Assembly (NCBI GenBank): GCA_025999115.1
Contig: BNWW01000038.1
Location: forward strand, 1 to 23,801
DNA length: 23,801 bases
Source of the DNA: Bacteroidia bacterium
GTDB lineage: Bacteria; Bacteroidota; Bacteroidia; Bacteroidales; Azobacteroidaceae
Reading direction: 5' to 3'
Made by a program: the position numbers and the translations under genes. The notes beneath the pieces were generated by a model. The model saw only the letters and a program-made list of their open reading frames with translations, had not been told where the DNA came from and ran no database searches. Positions within the stretch are counted from its first letter, which is position 1; each line of letters starts with the position of its first letter. Positions 23,042-23,801 of the stretch are shown piece by piece.

Positions 23042-23389
23042 TCATTCAATATCATCGTCAATATCCGCTAAATGCGTATAGCGATAATTTTCCTTATCTT
23101 CAAACCATTCAAGGACTTCCTGTTTTTTCAGTTTTGTGATCTTATCTTCCAACATACGGTCGTAACTGCTCCATCGGTAATCTCTGAAATCTTCTTCAAA
23201 TCCATGGTGTAAGGGGTTGCGGTGGATGTAAACAACTGTGTTTTGCAGGTAAGTCAGCGATGTGATTTCCTTGCGCTTAAAGTATTTGCGAAATAAACTT
23301 CCGCTTCGGTCATTTTGTTTGTTGATAGATTTGGAGTAGGACATAAAGAAACGGCGAAATTGTTCGCTGATAAGGTCAGGCAGCGAACT
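23042..23389 (-). pseudogene. REP-associated tyrosine transposase (RAYT-like), C-terminal fragment
   Basis: The minus strand reads SLPDLISEQFRRFFMSYSKS, INKQNDRSGSLFRKYFKRKE, LQNTVVYIHRNPLHHGF and DYRWSSYDRML, the C-terminal half of a Y1/IS200-like transposase of the RAYT (TnpA-REP) type, with the helix that carries the conserved YIH.NP motif. The N-terminal half with the HUH metal-binding motif is missing: the frame is cut exactly at the palindrome 23390-23422. From the internal ATG (23344) 100 codons remain open. The fragment is bounded on both sides by the 33-bp palindrome, the kind of sequence these enzymes recognise. Confidence 0.8.
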
Positions 23390-23801
23390 AAACTTTCCAA
23401 GTCTCGAAGACTTGGAAAGTTTAAAGCCGCCAATCTCTTATACCCATCCAAACGCCATTGAGCATTTTTCTGCGTAACTTCAAACAATTCCGCCGCCTCA
23501 GCAGGATACTGTTTCGACAGAGAAGCAAACCGCACTTCGCCTTTCAAGAAATCTTGGAACTTCGTCCAATCCGGCTCTTTGGAATCCAACTGGAACGGGT
23601 TCTTGCCTTCGGCTTCCAACCGTGGGTCGAAACGCCACAAATGCCAATATCCACATTCTACGGCTGATTTTTGCTCGGCTTGCGCTTTGCCCATGCCGAC
23701 TTTCAAACCATGAGCGATACAGGGCGAATAGGCGATAATCAACGAAGGTCCGTCGTAGGCTTCCGCTTCGCGAATGGCTTTCAGGGTTTGCGCTTGATTG
23801 G
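23254..23801 (-). CDS. nifJ: Pyruvate:ferredoxin (flavodoxin) oxidoreductase, 3' end, with read-through tail
   Basis: Partial gene running out of the window on the right (5' part outside). The enzyme oxidises pyruvate with CoA to acetyl-CoA and CO2, reducing ferredoxin. The visible C terminus has SLIIAYSPCIAHGLKVGMGK (the Cys is a cluster ligand region), SAVECGYWHLWRFDPRLEAE, GKNPFQLDSKEP and QWRLDGYKRLAAL. Relatives end about here: the remnant at 7837-7951 ends RLAAQEF and stop. In this copy the palindrome starts at that point and removes the stop, so the frame runs on about 60 codons through the palindrome and the RAYT fragment (out of its frame) to 23254. The tail is probably tolerated, but this is untested. 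Confidence 0.85.
   Translation of the reverse strand, partial: NQAQTLKAIREAEAYDGPSLIIAYSPCIAHGLKVGMGKAQAEQKSAVECGYWHLWRFDPRLEAEGKNPFQLDSKEPDWTKFQDFLKGEVRFASLSKQYPAEAAELFEVTQKNAQWRLDGYKRLAALNFPSLRDLESLVRCLTLSANNFAVSLCPTPNLSTNKMTEAEVYFANTLSARKSHR
23390..23422. repeat. 33-bp palindrome, copy 4
   Basis: AAACTTTCCAAGTCT and AGACTTGGAAAGTTT around CGA. Arms identical with copy 3. It stands at the exact 3' end of the nifJ similarity, replacing the stop codon. Confidence 0.9.

Noticed and set aside
23390..23422. Simple terminator of nifJ
   Set aside because: It has arms with GC only in the middle, destroys the nifJ stop and occurs in near-identical form elsewhere framing the RAYT piece; a repeat element explains it better, although it may terminate as a side effect.

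Overview
The window looks like a chromosomal stretch of a Bacteroidota (Bacteroidales-like) bacterium. Several genes are preceded by the Bacteroidota promoter pattern (TTTG/TTG, about 19 bp, TAnnTTTG), most genes lack a Shine-Dalgarno site, lipoproteins carry SSC/ISC lipoboxes, a type IX secretion sorting-domain remnant is present, and the gene families (FISUMP, WG repeat, KduD/Eda/ExuT trio) fit. No rRNA, tRNA or CRISPR array was seen.

Layout. (1) 144-3187: an operon for hexuronate-derived 2-keto-3-deoxygluconate metabolism: a KduD-type dehydrogenase, a KDPG aldolase and an ExuT-type transporter. (2) 3197-6491: a convergent intergenic region whose shared bidirectional terminator (5124-5160) has been hit on both sides, by a group IIC intron with its maturase (antisense to the operon) and by an ISAzo13-family insertion sequence. 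(3) 6491-7951, minus strand: two small lipoprotein genes (one frameshifted), then decayed pieces of a membrane protein, a FISUMP protein and the 3' end of pyruvate:ferredoxin oxidoreductase (nifJ). (4) 8049-12450: a SNF2 helicase and a HipB/HipA toxin-antitoxin pair. (5) 12452-13392: two more nifJ fragments enclosing a small antitoxin gene and an internally deleted VapC toxin gene. (6) 13601-13757: a rod-shaped structured RNA with its own terminator. (7) 13846-19720: a nine-gene co-directional cluster of secreted, membrane, Cys-rich, FISUMP and WG-repeat proteins; a 112-bp leader repeat occurs twice, and some genes have unusually strong Shine-Dalgarno sites. (8) 19744-23422: a mobile/decay zone with four copies of a 33-bp palindrome family, a sorting-domain remnant, an AAA/DUF4143 ATPase, an IS630-family element using a frameshift, a gutted second ATPase, and a RAYT-type transposase fragment between two palindromes. 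(9) 23423-23801: the 3' end of a better preserved nifJ, whose stop has been replaced by the palindrome.

Common thread: nifJ debris, always on the minus strand, lies at the edges of the accessory blocks, so this is probably an insertion/recombination hot spot next to nifJ. The most promising undescribed items are the 33-bp palindrome family with its RAYT remnant, the structured RNA at 13.6 kb, and the leader-repeat/WG/FISUMP cluster. All family assignments were made by eye from the sequence; no database search was run.
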